Assembly: GCA_046233115.1 (NCBI GenBank)
Contig: JBJXHM010000003.1
Coordinates: forward strand, 434,001-498,000
Reading direction: 5' to 3'
Length of the DNA: 64,000 nt
Origin: JACOMY01 sp046233115
GTDB lineage: Bacteria; Pseudomonadota; Alphaproteobacteria; Kiloniellales; JACOMY01
The position numbers were made by a program, and so were the translations under genes. Positions 54,735-63,249 of the stretch are shown here, piece after piece. Within the stretch, counting starts at the first letter, position 1, and the number at the start of each line of letters is the position of its first letter. Under the pieces are notes generated by a model. The model was not told where the DNA came from. It searched no databases and worked only from the letters and a program-made list of their open reading frames with translations.

Positions 54735-55166
54735 ATGGAACTGCCCAAGGCCTTCAGACTGATGATCGGAACCTGGACCGGGACGCTGGTCAAGCTCGAC
54801 GCCGAGGGCCGCGAGCAGGACCGGCTGGCGGTCACCATCGACTGCGCCTTCGACCGCGACGAGAGCGGCTACCGGCTGAACCAGCGCAACCGGACGGAAA
54901 GCGCGACCGGTGAGATCAGCGAGGTGGTCGTTGCCGGCCCGGTCGACGCCGAGGGCCGGCTGCACCTGGACACGGCCTCGGTCGAGGGGCTGGTGGTGGA
55001 CCGCGGCGGTTCGGTCTTCGCCGAGTGGACCTCGAAGCAGGACCCGGCGGTGCGCTGCTGGGAGATGACCACCTTCCTCACCCCCGACGCGCGCATCCGC
55101 ACCTGGCACCACAGCCGCGCCGGCGAGGCCGAAGCCGTCTCCGTCTTCTACGAGCAGCGATGCTAG
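54735..55166 (+). CDS. Small beta-barrel protein of unknown function
   Basis: 143 residues. The start has the GTWTG pattern (residues 12-16) seen in lipocalin-, THAP4- and DUF1794-like ten-strand barrels, and the rest alternates as expected for beta strands. His123/124 in TWHHS near the C-terminus could touch a ligand such as heme. No signal peptide. It ends 4 nt before the PotA-like gene, so is co-transcribed with it. GAGAGGAAAACAGG precedes the start. Function not recognised. Confidence 0.65.
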   Translation: MELPKAFRLMIGTWTGTLVKLDAEGREQDRLAVTIDCAFDRDESGYRLNQRNRTESATGEISEVVVAGPVDAEGRLHLDTASVEGLVVDRGGSVFAEWTSKQDPAVRCWEMTTFLTPDARIRTWHHSRAGEAEAVSVFYEQRC

Positions 55167-55170
55167 CATC

Positions 55171-56337
55171 ATGAGCCTCGACCTCCTGACCCGCCCCGCG
55201 GAGACGGCGCCGGAGCGCGACGCTCGCTCGCTGCCGATCGCGATCCGCGCGGCCACCAAGCACTATGGCGACTTCACCGCGCTGGCCGGCGTGGATCTCG
55301 ACATCGCCGACGGCGAGTTCTTCACCCTGCTCGGTCCCTCCGGCTCCGGCAAGACCACGCTTCTGATGGTCATGGCCGGCTTCGTCGCCGCGGAGGCCGG
55401 CAGCGTGCGCTTCGGCACGCGCGAGGTGATTGCCCTGCCCGCCCATAAGCGCGACGTCGGCGTTGTCTTCCAGAACTACGCTCTCTTCCCGCACATGACC
55501 GTGGCCGAGAACGTCGACTTCCCGTTGAAGCTGCGCCGGGTGACCAAGGCGGAGCGAGCACGCCGGGTCGCCGAGGCCCTGCGGCTGGTACACATGGAGG
55601 CGCTGGGGGAACGGCGCATCGGCGCGCTCTCCGGCGGCCAGCGTCAGCGGGTGGCCCTGGCCCGCGCCTTCGTCTACGAGCCACGCATCCTGCTGATGGA
55701 CGAGCCGCTGTCGGCGCTCGACAAGAACCTGCGCGAGGAGATGCAGATCGAGATCAAGCGCCTGCACCGCCTGCTCGGCATGACCACGGTCTACGTGACC
55801 CACGACCAGCGCGAGGCCATGACCATGTCTGACCGGATCGCTGTGATGCGCGACGGCCGCATCGCCCAAGTCGGCAGCCCGCGCGAAGTCTATGACCATC
55901 CCGCCGACGCCTTCGTCGCCCGCTTCATCGGCGAGTCGGCGCTGGCCAAGGTGCAGGTCGGGGCCAACAGGGTCACGCTCGGTGCGACCAGCTTCGCCTT
56001 GCCGTCGGCAGCACCGGTCAGCGCCGGAGCTGCCCGTCTGGTGCTGCGACCGGAGAAGCTACAGCTCGCCGCGGCCCCGGAGGCCCGCGAAGGCGACATC
56101 GCGCTGCCCTGCACGGTCGGTGAGACCTTCGACCAGGGCGAGACCTTCGTCGTCACCGTGACCCTGGAGGACGGCCAGCCGGCGAGCGTACGGCAGGTCT
56201 CCTCACGCGCCGCGCTCCAAGCGCTGCCGGCCGCCGGTACGCGCGCCTGGCTGCACCTGCACCGCGACGAGGCGGCGTTGGTGGCCGAAGAAGATGGTCT
56301 GGAGAAGAACAACGAAGGAGACCGAGATGCTGCCTGA
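55171..56337 (+). CDS. Polyamine-type ABC transporter ATP-binding protein (PotA-like), system 2
   Basis: 388 residues. Walker A GPSGSGKTTLLM near 51, signature ALSGGQRQRVALARAF, Walker B ILLMDEPLSALD, C-terminal TOBE from ~290. It very likely serves the permeases at 50798-52575, from which it is separated by the CMD and MFS genes. It overlaps the following cupin gene by 11 nt. Confidence 0.9.
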   Translation: MSLDLLTRPAETAPERDARSLPIAIRAATKHYGDFTALAGVDLDIADGEFFTLLGPSGSGKTTLLMVMAGFVAAEAGSVRFGTREVIALPAHKRDVGVVFQNYALFPHMTVAENVDFPLKLRRVTKAERARRVAEALRLVHMEALGERRIGALSGGQRQRVALARAFVYEPRILLMDEPLSALDKNLREEMQIEIKRLHRLLGMTTVYVTHDQREAMTMSDRIAVMRDGRIAQVGSPREVYDHPADAFVARFIGESALAKVQVGANRVTLGATSFALPSAAPVSAGAARLVLRPEKLQLAAAPEAREGDIALPCTVGETFDQGETFVVTVTLEDGQPASVRQVSSRAALQALPAAGTRAWLHLHRDEAALVAEEDGLEKNNEGDRDAA

Positions 56338-56863
56338 TTGCCGCCGCGTGGTGACCGTGAACGGGGCGGATGGCCGCTCCCGGATCCTGTTTGACGAGCC
56401 GACGCCGCACCGCCTGGATACCGGCGACGGTCGTGGCCTGATCGACTTCTGGCGCCACCGCCCCGCTACGCCCCAGGACCTTGCCGAAGAGGCGGGCGAT
56501 TGCAGCGTGGTGCTGCATCCGCCGGCAGGCGGCTCGGTCTTCCGCTTCTTCCGCCTAGCCCCTGCCTCCACCGGCGAGGGCTTGAGCGACGGAGAGCGCC
56601 GCGCCGCAGCCCGCAAGGTCTTCGAGACCATGGAGGGTCTGGATTCCCTGGTCGACACCAGCCGCCACCCGGCCATGCACAAGACCCGCTCGATCGACTA
56701 CATCGTGCTGCTGCAGGGCGAGGTGACCCTGCTGCTGGACGAGGGCGAGACCGACCTCAAGCCCTTCGACGTGGTGGTACAGCGCGGCACCAACCATGCC
56801 TGGATCAACCGCAGCCCCGAGCCCGCCCTGCTGGTGGCGGTGCTGACCGCGGTCGAGGACTAG
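56327..56863 (+). CDS. Cupin-domain protein (2)
   Basis: 178 residues. C-terminal cupin: HPAMHKTRSIDYIVLLQGEV near residue 112 and GTNHAWIN near 160; N-terminal ~100 residues are a separate cap. Start 56327 has GGAG six nt upstream and lies inside the PotA-like 3' end. Relatives are unassigned cupins of catabolic operons; it could be a dioxygenase or an isomerase. Co-transcribed with the ATPase gene. Confidence 0.82.
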   Translation: MLPDCRRVVTVNGADGRSRILFDEPTPHRLDTGDGRGLIDFWRHRPATPQDLAEEAGDCSVVLHPPAGGSVFRFFRLAPASTGEGLSDGERRAAARKVFETMEGLDSLVDTSRHPAMHKTRSIDYIVLLQGEVTLLLDEGETDLKPFDVVVQRGTNHAWINRSPEPALLVAVLTAVED

Positions 56864-56906
56864 CCGGCAGCGGGGTGCCGCTCGTCGCAAGCAATTCCGT
56901 TTGCCC

Positions 56907-56920
56907 GGGATTTGCTCTAG
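56907..56920. repeat. Half copy of the palindromic repeat (GGGATTTGCTCTAG)
   Basis: Same 14-nt arm as at 990-1003. It lies in the gap between the cupin gene and the first IclR gene, just before possible GTG starts at 56920/56923. Confidence 0.45.
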
Positions 56921-56964
56921 TGGTGACGCGACATCCTCCTGCCGCATTGCGGAGCCAGCGCACC

Positions 56965-57768
56965 TTGCCCGAGAGCCCGACCCCCAGCCTGCTGCCCAGA
57001 CGGTCCCGCTACTTCATCGATTCCGTCGGCCGCGGCTTCGAGATCCTGCGGATCATCGCCGAATCACCCGAGCCGCTGACCATCACCGAGGTCGCCGCCA
57101 AGACCGGCATGGTGGCCTCGACCGTGTTGCGTTTCGTCGAGACCCTGCGCGACCTGGATTTCCTGGCCGAGGGCCTGGTTTCCGGCACTTACCAACCGGG
57201 GCCGGCGGCGATCCGCACCGGCTATCTGGCGCTACAGACCTCGCCGCTGCTTGCCCTCGCCCAGCCGGTCCTGGAGGCGCTCTATCGGAATCTGGGCGAG
57301 ACGGTGAACATGGCGGTCCTCGACAGTCGGCACATCGTCTACCTGGCCCGCTTCAAGCAGCAGGACATGCGCTCGATCAGCGTGCATGCCGGTTCGCGCA
57401 TTCCGGCGCACTGCACCGCCCTCGGCAAGGTCATGCTGGCTCAACACGATCCCGAGGAGGTCGCGGCTCTTTACGAGGGCTACGACTTCCCGGCCTTCAC
57501 CGAGGCGACCACGGCCAGCCTGGACCGGCTCCTGGCCAGCCTGGAACAGGTCCGCGCCCAGGGCTTCGCGCTGCAGGAGCAGGAGCTGGTGACCGGCCAC
57601 CAGGCCCAGGCCGTCCCGGTCTTCGACGCCGGCGGCGGGGTAGCGGCGGCGATCGGCACCGTCAGCGCCCGCAGCCGCGACCAGGCGAGCCTGGCTGCCG
57701 AGCGCAGCGCCCTGACCGAGGCGGCGGCCGCCATCGGCGCCAGCCTGCCCGCCGGCTTCGAGGCCTAG
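56965..57768 (+). CDS. IclR-family transcriptional regulator (1 of tandem pair)
   Basis: About 267 residues. wHTH (LTITEVAAKTGMVASTVLRFV) after ~20 residues, then the IclR effector domain (MAVLDSRHIVYLARF, GSRIPAHCTALGKVMLA, PVFDAGGGVAAAIG). The start is uncertain: TTG at 56965 has GGAG ten nt upstream; GTG at 56920 or 56923 is also possible. It is followed after 3 nt by a second IclR gene. Effectors are typically aromatic acids or keto acids. Confidence 0.85.
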   Translation: MPESPTPSLLPRRSRYFIDSVGRGFEILRIIAESPEPLTITEVAAKTGMVASTVLRFVETLRDLDFLAEGLVSGTYQPGPAAIRTGYLALQTSPLLALAQPVLEALYRNLGETVNMAVLDSRHIVYLARFKQQDMRSISVHAGSRIPAHCTALGKVMLAQHDPEEVAALYEGYDFPAFTEATTASLDRLLASLEQVRAQGFALQEQELVTGHQAQAVPVFDAGGGVAAAIGTVSARSRDQASLAAERSALTEAAAAIGASLPAGFEA

Positions 57769-57771
57769 CCG

Positions 57772-58614
57772 ATGGCCCCCCCGAGATCCAAGGAGAGCAA
57801 GGCCGCGGGCAAGGCCGCAACCGGCGAGGAGCGAGAAGGTCTCTCGCGCTACCATGTCGAGGCGCTGGCGCGGGCACTGAAGACCCTTGCCGTCTTCGAC
57901 GAAGCCCAGCCGGAGATGACCCTGGGCCAGGTCTCGGAGCGCACCGGCAGCAATCCGGCCACCGCGTTGCGCGTCATCTCCACCCTGCGCGACCTGGGTC
58001 TGCTGTCGGCGCGCGCCGACAGCGGCCGCTATTTCCTCAGCGCCCGGAGCGCACGCCTGGGCTTCTCCTCCTTCGTCAACCAGGACCTGGTGACGGTGGC
58101 CTACCCGATCCTGCGCGCCCTCTTTCGCCGGCTGGGGGATTCGGTCTACTTCGGCATGCTCGCCGGCGCCGAGGCGGTCGACATCCTGACCTTCCGGCGC
58201 AACGAGGTGGTCGGCGCCTTCGGACAGCGCTTCCCGCTCTACTGCACGCCAGGCGGCAAGGTGGCCCTGGCCTACTGCGACCGTAACCTGCGCCGCTCGA
58301 TCCTGCGCAGCCTCAGCTTCGAGGCCTTCACCCCGAACACGCCCGACCGGGCTCGCCTGGAAGCGGAGCTGGAGCAGGTGGCAGAGCAGGGCTATGCCGT
58401 CTCGATCGAGGAGCTCTCGGTCGGCATCGCCGGCGCCGCCGCCCCGATCCTCGGCCGCAACGGTGAGCTGCTGGCCTACGTGGTCAGCTCAGGCCCCACT
58501 ATGCGCATGACCGAAAACCACATCCACGAGGTGGTGGTACCAATGCTGCTGGAGACCGCCGGGCGGATCTCCCAGCTCGTCCGCTACGCGACGCGCGATT
58601 CCGCCGGCGAGTGA
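57772..58614 (+). CDS. IclR-family transcriptional regulator (2 of tandem pair)
   Basis: 280 residues. It has a ~28-residue charged tail before the HTH (MTLGQVSERTGSNPATALRVI), then the effector domain (YFGMLAGAEAVDIL, QRFPLYCTPGGKVALAY). It is only distantly related to its neighbour, so the pair is not a recent duplication. The two may form hetero-oligomers or sense different intermediates of the pathway. The hydrolase gene follows after 17 nt. Confidence 0.88.
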   Translation: MAPPRSKESKAAGKAATGEEREGLSRYHVEALARALKTLAVFDEAQPEMTLGQVSERTGSNPATALRVISTLRDLGLLSARADSGRYFLSARSARLGFSSFVNQDLVTVAYPILRALFRRLGDSVYFGMLAGAEAVDILTFRRNEVVGAFGQRFPLYCTPGGKVALAYCDRNLRRSILRSLSFEAFTPNTPDRARLEAELEQVAEQGYAVSIEELSVGIAGAAAPILGRNGELLAYVVSSGPTMRMTENHIHEVVVPMLLETAGRISQLVRYATRDSAGE

Positions 58615-58631
58615 TCCTTGGAAAGGCCGAG

Positions 58632-59477
58632 ATGAGCTGGAGAGACCTGACCAACGAGGCGCTGGAGCACGAGATGAACCCGCGCAGCACCGTCCCCGAC
58701 TTCGCCCAGCATCTGGAGCGCCTGCGCGCGCAAGGCGAGGCGGCACGCGCCAGCCTGCCGCTGCTGCGCGACCTGCGCTACGGTGCGGGGCCGCGGCAGC
58801 TCCTCGACCTGCTGCCCGGCGAGGGCGGCAAGGCCCCGGTCCTGCTCTACTTCCACGGCGGCTACTGGCGCGACCTCAGCAAGGACGCGGTCAGCGGCGT
58901 CGCCCAGATCATGCAGCAGGCCGGCGGCCTGGCGGTGCTGCCGAGCTACGACCTCTGTCCGGCGGTCAGCCTCGACCGCGTGGTCGAGGAGGCGCGCGAG
59001 GCCTTGGCCTGGACCCGCGCACACGCGGCCGAGTATGGCGGCGATCCCGAGCGCATCGTGGTCGGCGGCAGCTCCGCCGGCGCGCATCTGGCCGCCATGC
59101 TGCTGCTGGAAGAGGCCGGCCCGGCACCGGCCGGCGCCGCCCTCTTCAGCGGCATCTACGACCTGGAACCGGTGCCGCGCCTGGCAGTGAACGAGATGAT
59201 CCGCCTCAGCGGCCAGGCCGCGCTGCGCAACAGCCCGGCGCGGGGCCGGCGGCGCTGGCACGACGTGCCGGTGGCGCTCTACGCCGGCGCCCTGGAGAGC
59301 GAGGCCTGGATCGCACAGTCACGCGCCCTGGCCGCGCGCCTGATCGAGCAGGGGCTCTCGCGGGTCACCTTCGAGCTGATGTCGGAGGTGCACCATTTCA
59401 GCCTCGGCGTCGGCGACCCGGCCGGGGCCGGCGGCCGGCGCTTGGCCCGCTTCCTGGCCGAGATACAGGCTCAATAG
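58632..59477 (+). CDS. Alpha/beta hydrolase, arylformamidase/carboxylesterase-like
   Basis: 281 residues. HGGYW at 75-79 (oxyanion hole) and G146-S-S148-A-G (nucleophile) are the marks of the kynurenine-formamidase/hormone-sensitive-lipase branch; the His is in EVHHFSL near 263. Start 58632 has GGAAAGG upstream. An arylformamidase-like gene next to an ACMSD-like one hints at a tryptophan/kynurenine-type route, but esterases of other substrates share the motifs. Confidence 0.83.
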   Translation: MSWRDLTNEALEHEMNPRSTVPDFAQHLERLRAQGEAARASLPLLRDLRYGAGPRQLLDLLPGEGGKAPVLLYFHGGYWRDLSKDAVSGVAQIMQQAGGLAVLPSYDLCPAVSLDRVVEEAREALAWTRAHAAEYGGDPERIVVGGSSAGAHLAAMLLLEEAGPAPAGAALFSGIYDLEPVPRLAVNEMIRLSGQAALRNSPARGRRRWHDVPVALYAGALESEAWIAQSRALAARLIEQGLSRVTFELMSEVHHFSLGVGDPAGAGGRRLARFLAEIQAQ

Positions 59478-60463
59478 GGCAGCAGCGCGCGCAAGGTGCC
59501 GCCCAGGATGCGGTCGCGATCCGCCTCGGAAAGCGCCATTGCCGCCAGTGCCGGCAGCGCCTTGCCGCCGCGTGCATCGCCGATCTCGTAGGGATAGTCC
59601 GAGCCGAAGACCACCCGCTCGGCACCGGCGAAGCGCAGCAGGAGTTCCAGGGATTCACGACTGGCGACCACGGTGTCGTAGTAGAGCTGCCGCAGATAGT
59701 GTGAGGGCGGCCGCGTGATCTGGCGCCGGCAGTCGGGATTGGCCTCGTATTCTGGCGCCTCGTAGGCCAGATCCAGCCGTCCTGCCAGGTAAGGCAGGGT
59801 GCCGCCCCCATGCGAGAGCACCAGCTTCAGGCCGGGCAGGCGCTCGAACAGGCCGGAAAAGACCAGCCGCGCCACCGCGATCGAGGTCTCGTGCGGCCAC
59901 TGCAGCACGGTGTTGAGGCTGTAGCCAGCCAGCGCCGGGCGGGCCGGCACCGCCGACACCGCATGCATGAAGACGACGAGCCCCAGCTCATCGATGACCT
60001 TGAACATCGGCGCGAAGACCGGCTCGTCCAGCGGGGCGCCGGCGGCGCTGCTGCTGAGCGCGACGCCGGGGAAGCCGAACTCGCCCGCGACCCGGCGGAT
60101 CTGCTCGGCCAGGCCCTCCGGCGTGCCAAGCTGCGGCACGATCAGGCCCCTGAGCCGGCCGCCGGAGGCCGCCACCGCCGCTTGTGTGCTCTCGTTCAGC
60201 AATGCTGCGGCCTCGGCGGTCGCGGCATAGCCCGGGTGCGAGACGAAGGGTGGCGGCGGCGCCACCAGCTGCAGGTCGATGCCAACCCGGTCGAGGTCGG
60301 CGAAGCGCTCCTCCAGGCGATAGATCAACCGATCGAGCGGACCATAGCCGGCGATGGCGAAGTCCTCGCCCTCGGGCGCGACCCGGATGGCGCCGAAGGG
60401 CCGCTCCGCTGCCAGGCGCAGCAACGCCGGTGTCATGACGTGCGCGTGGACGTCGGCGATCAT
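59471..60463 (-). CDS. ACMSD-like amidohydrolase (decarboxylase)
   Basis: 330 residues of the amidohydrolase_2 family. H6-x-H8, H167, H218 and D289 match the metal and catalytic residues of aminocarboxymuconate-semialdehyde decarboxylase (H9, H11, H177, H228, D294), and the length equals that enzyme's. It would lose CO2 from a carboxylated ring or muconate. Start 60463 overlaps the triple-RidA stop by 4 nt. The hydrolase gene on the other strand ends 7 nt inside its 3' end. Confidence 0.86.
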   Translation of the reverse strand: MIADVHAHVMTPALLRLAAERPFGAIRVAPEGEDFAIAGYGPLDRLIYRLEERFADLDRVGIDLQLVAPPPPFVSHPGYAATAEAAALLNESTQAAVAASGGRLRGLIVPQLGTPEGLAEQIRRVAGEFGFPGVALSSSAAGAPLDEPVFAPMFKVIDELGLVVFMHAVSAVPARPALAGYSLNTVLQWPHETSIAVARLVFSGLFERLPGLKLVLSHGGGTLPYLAGRLDLAYEAPEYEANPDCRRQITRPPSHYLRQLYYDTVVASRESLELLLRFAGAERVVFGSDYPYEIGDARGGKALPALAAMALSEADRDRILGGTLRALLPY

Positions 60464-61776
60464 GCCCAGGCCCTCCCGGCCGCACGGCCGAGGCCGGCGA
60501 AGACCTCGATCTCCAGGCGGGTGCGGGGCCAGGGCGAGGCTCCCAGCACCGGGGCAAAGCTGGTCAGCGGCGGCGGGGCGCCGAAGACCCGGCAAGCGGC
60601 CCGGTCGATGGCGTCGCGGTCGCCCGGATCGACGCCATAGATGGTCTGGTGGAGGACCTGGTCCGGGCCGACGCCCAGCGCCTGCAGGCCGCGCCGCAGG
60701 TTGTCGTAGACCGCCAGCGCCTGCGGCAGCACCGCCGGCAGCGGCTCGGGCCGATCCGAGAGCGGCGGCCGCAGCGTCGTGGGCAGGTCGCCAAGGCTGC
60801 CGAGCGGCCGTCGCGCCTCGCAGTCGACCGGGACCTCGCCGGCGGCGAAGACCAGGGAGCCGACCCGGACCATGCCGACGTAGCTGGCCGACATGGGATG
60901 CAGCCCGCTGTCGGCCTCCACCGCCGGCCCCTCCCCGGTGACCGCGATCAGCCGGCCGGCGGTGAGCGCCAATGGCCAGCGTTGCGGCGGCATGGGGAAG
61001 CAGGAGTAGCAGTGGCGCCCGTAAAGCCGGCCGAGATTGCGCGAGAGCGAGCCGCCGGTGAGCGCCTGCATCGAGACCCCGAGCCAGGCCAGGTGATAGA
61101 AGACCTGCTCCGGCCCGAGCCCGGCACGATCGAGGATACGCAGCAGCCGCGCGGTCATCCCGGCCTGCTGCCGGCAGAAGGCCTCGGCCGCGCTCTCGGG
61201 CGGCAGGCTCGGGCGGATCGCCTCGACCCGCGGGTCGCTCTCGACCTCACCCCCGGCCGCTGTCGGGGGCGGCGCCGGCACCAGCGCGGTGAAAAGCAGC
61301 CCGCCGCCGGTAACCGCCGGGGCGAAGGGCCGGACCAGGGCGTCGAGGCCCTCCACCTCCAGCGCCTCCACCCGGCCCTCGACCGCCACCGCGTCGAGAA
61401 AGACGAGCAGGCCGGGTTCCAGGCCTTCGGCAGGGCAGACCGTGATCTCGCCGGCCGGGCGCGCGCCCTGCAGCAGCAGCTCCAGGGCTGCGACCACCGC
61501 GCCGACCAGATCGCCGTCGGCCAGAAAGACCCGGAGGTAAACCAGGTTCTCGAAGCCGAGCCCGCGGGCCGAGAGCTCGCCCCGCACGCTGTCCATCGCC
61601 GCCAGGAGCTGGGCCACCACCGCCTCGGAGGCCACCTGGGTGAAGGGCAGCGGCGGCTGCAGTCGCTCGGCCTCGGGGCACCGCGGCAGCCGCATCGGGG
61701 GCAGGCCGGTCTCGGCCTCACGCGGCACGATGGTGCCCAGAACATGCAACGGTATCGCGGTCGGATTCTCGATCAT
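60460..61776 (-). CDS. Protein with three tandem RidA-like modules (2)
   Basis: 438 residues in three RidA-type parts: ~45-135 (AQLLAAMDSVRGELSARG, LENLVYLRVFL-type helix/strand), ~145-290 (LLRILDRAGLGPEQVFYHLAW) and ~305-435 (GMVRVGSLVFAAGEVPV, LQALGVGPDQVLHQTIYGV). The last has WPRTRLEIEV, where an Arg is kept as in active RidA. Coupled with the ACMSD-like gene by a 4-nt overlap. Such a chain fits a 2-aminomuconate deaminase-type role after the decarboxylase, but the triple layout is not that of the known enzyme. Confidence 0.7.
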   Translation of the reverse strand: MIENPTAIPLHVLGTIVPREAETGLPPMRLPRCPEAERLQPPLPFTQVASEAVVAQLLAAMDSVRGELSARGLGFENLVYLRVFLADGDLVGAVVAALELLLQGARPAGEITVCPAEGLEPGLLVFLDAVAVEGRVEALEVEGLDALVRPFAPAVTGGGLLFTALVPAPPPTAAGGEVESDPRVEAIRPSLPPESAAEAFCRQQAGMTARLLRILDRAGLGPEQVFYHLAWLGVSMQALTGGSLSRNLGRLYGRHCYSCFPMPPQRWPLALTAGRLIAVTGEGPAVEADSGLHPMSASYVGMVRVGSLVFAAGEVPVDCEARRPLGSLGDLPTTLRPPLSDRPEPLPAVLPQALAVYDNLRRGLQALGVGPDQVLHQTIYGVDPGDRDAIDRAACRVFGAPPPLTSFAPVLGASPWPRTRLEIEVFAGLGRAAGRAWA

Positions 61777-61867
61777 CGGCAGGCCTCTGCTCTGTTCAAT
61801 CTTTACGACTAGAGAAATATCATTTTATTCTATGAAAACACAAGCGAGACGATGGAGGTAGGAAACG

Positions 61868-63184
61868 ATGTCGGTGGCGATGCGGGAGGAGAGCGGCGAG
61901 GCGGCTGCGGTCGTGACCCGACGACCGCCGATGGGGGCCAGCCTGGCCCCCTGGCTGGCGGTGGAGCTCGGCCTGTCGGGAACGGCCTTCCAGACGCTTT
62001 GCCGCGAGCAGGCGGCGGCCCTGCTCGCAGGCGCGCCGGCCGCGCTCGCGCCCTTCGCAGCGCTGGTGCCGGCCTACTGGCGGGCGGTGCGCGGAGAGGC
62101 GCTGCTCGCGCAGCCGCTGGACGCCGAGACAAGCCCCTTGCCGGAAGCAAAGGCCGCGGTACCGCGCCAGGCGGAGCCGCTGGCGCTGGCGCTCCTCACC
62201 GGGCCGCTCGGGGTCGGCAAGACGACCCTGATCCGCCGCCTGCTGGCCCGGCCGGAGATGGCGCGCACGGCCGTGGTGGTGAACGAGTTCGGCGCGATCG
62301 ACCTGGACGGCGCCCTGGTCCGCAGCGGCGGACGGGCGGCCGAGATCGTGACCCTCAGCAACAACTGCGTCTGCTGCAGCGCCCGCGACGATCTCTGCAC
62401 CGCCCTGCAAGGCCTGCTCGACCAGCGCAGCGCCGGCCTGCTGGACTTCGACCGCGTGCTGGTCGAGGCCAGCGGCATGGCCGATCCGGCCGGGGTGATC
62501 GCCGCCCTCAAAGGCGACGTGGCCTTGGGCCGTCGTATCAGGCTGACACTCTCCTGCCGCCTGATCGACGCGACCGCCGGCGACGCGGCAAGCCCGGCCG
62601 AAGCCGGCGGCGCCGATCTGCTGCTGCTTGCACGCAGCGGCCAGGTGGCGCCCGCAAGCCTGGCGGCGCTCCGGCGGAGGCTCGCTGTCGGGGCGGCGGG
62701 AGTCGCGCATCTCGCCGACGACGAGACCGGTCTGTCCCTGCTGTCCAGCCTCTGCCGGGGCGGCCTCCCCAACCTGTCGCCCGCCGTTACGCCACAAGCT
62801 GGCGCGGACGATGCCCTGTTCCGCCTCTACCGCGATCCGCCCGCCGAGATGCCTGTCGCGATCGAGGCGCCGTCACCGGGACAGGCGGCACTCGGCACGG
62901 CAACCGCAGCGCTGCAGCGACCGGAGGCACCGGCCCTGGCCCCCCTCTGCTTCGCCCTGGACCTGCTGGGCTTGCTACTGGGTCGGGACCTGGCCCGCCT
63001 GAAGGCGCACTGGTCGGACGGCGAGCGCTGCGTCGCGCTGGGGCTCGCCTTCGGCCTGGTCTTCCCGGCCGAGCGCCTGCCCGACCGCGCGCTACCGCCC
63101 GGCCTGAGCCTCGCCCTCATCGCCGGCCGGCTGCCCGCAGAAGAAATAGCGGCGGCCCTGGATCACTTCTGCTTGGGGAGGTAG
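61868..63184 (+). CDS. CobW/COG0523-type GTP-binding metallochaperone, divergent
   Basis: 438 residues. The CobW-like core begins at ~105: P-loop GPLGVGKTTL at 112-121, VVVNEFGAIDLDG (137-148), metal site C167-x-C169-C170 (NNCVCCS) and EASGMADP near 200. The usual NKxD (G4) motif is not visible after residue 230, and the first ~100 residues are an extra, Ala-rich domain. COG0523 proteins deliver zinc, nickel or cobalt to a client enzyme. A client could be the ACMSD-like enzyme next door (inference). GGAGG precedes the start. Confidence 0.8.
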   Translation: MSVAMREESGEAAAVVTRRPPMGASLAPWLAVELGLSGTAFQTLCREQAAALLAGAPAALAPFAALVPAYWRAVRGEALLAQPLDAETSPLPEAKAAVPRQAEPLALALLTGPLGVGKTTLIRRLLARPEMARTAVVVNEFGAIDLDGALVRSGGRAAEIVTLSNNCVCCSARDDLCTALQGLLDQRSAGLLDFDRVLVEASGMADPAGVIAALKGDVALGRRIRLTLSCRLIDATAGDAASPAEAGGADLLLLARSGQVAPASLAALRRRLAVGAAGVAHLADDETGLSLLSSLCRGGLPNLSPAVTPQAGADDALFRLYRDPPAEMPVAIEAPSPGQAALGTATAALQRPEAPALAPLCFALDLLGLLLGRDLARLKAHWSDGERCVALGLAFGLVFPAERLPDRALPPGLSLALIAGRLPAEEIAAALDHFCLGR

Positions 63185-63249
63185 CAGTATACCGGACCAG
63201 AAATGGGATACCGTGGACCGGAGGGCGCTTGCGGGCAATACTTCAAGCC

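Noticed and set aside
56500..56964. Upstream extension of the first IclR gene
   Set aside because: The frame is open back to 56500 but runs through the cupin gene in another frame; the family match begins only after ~56965.
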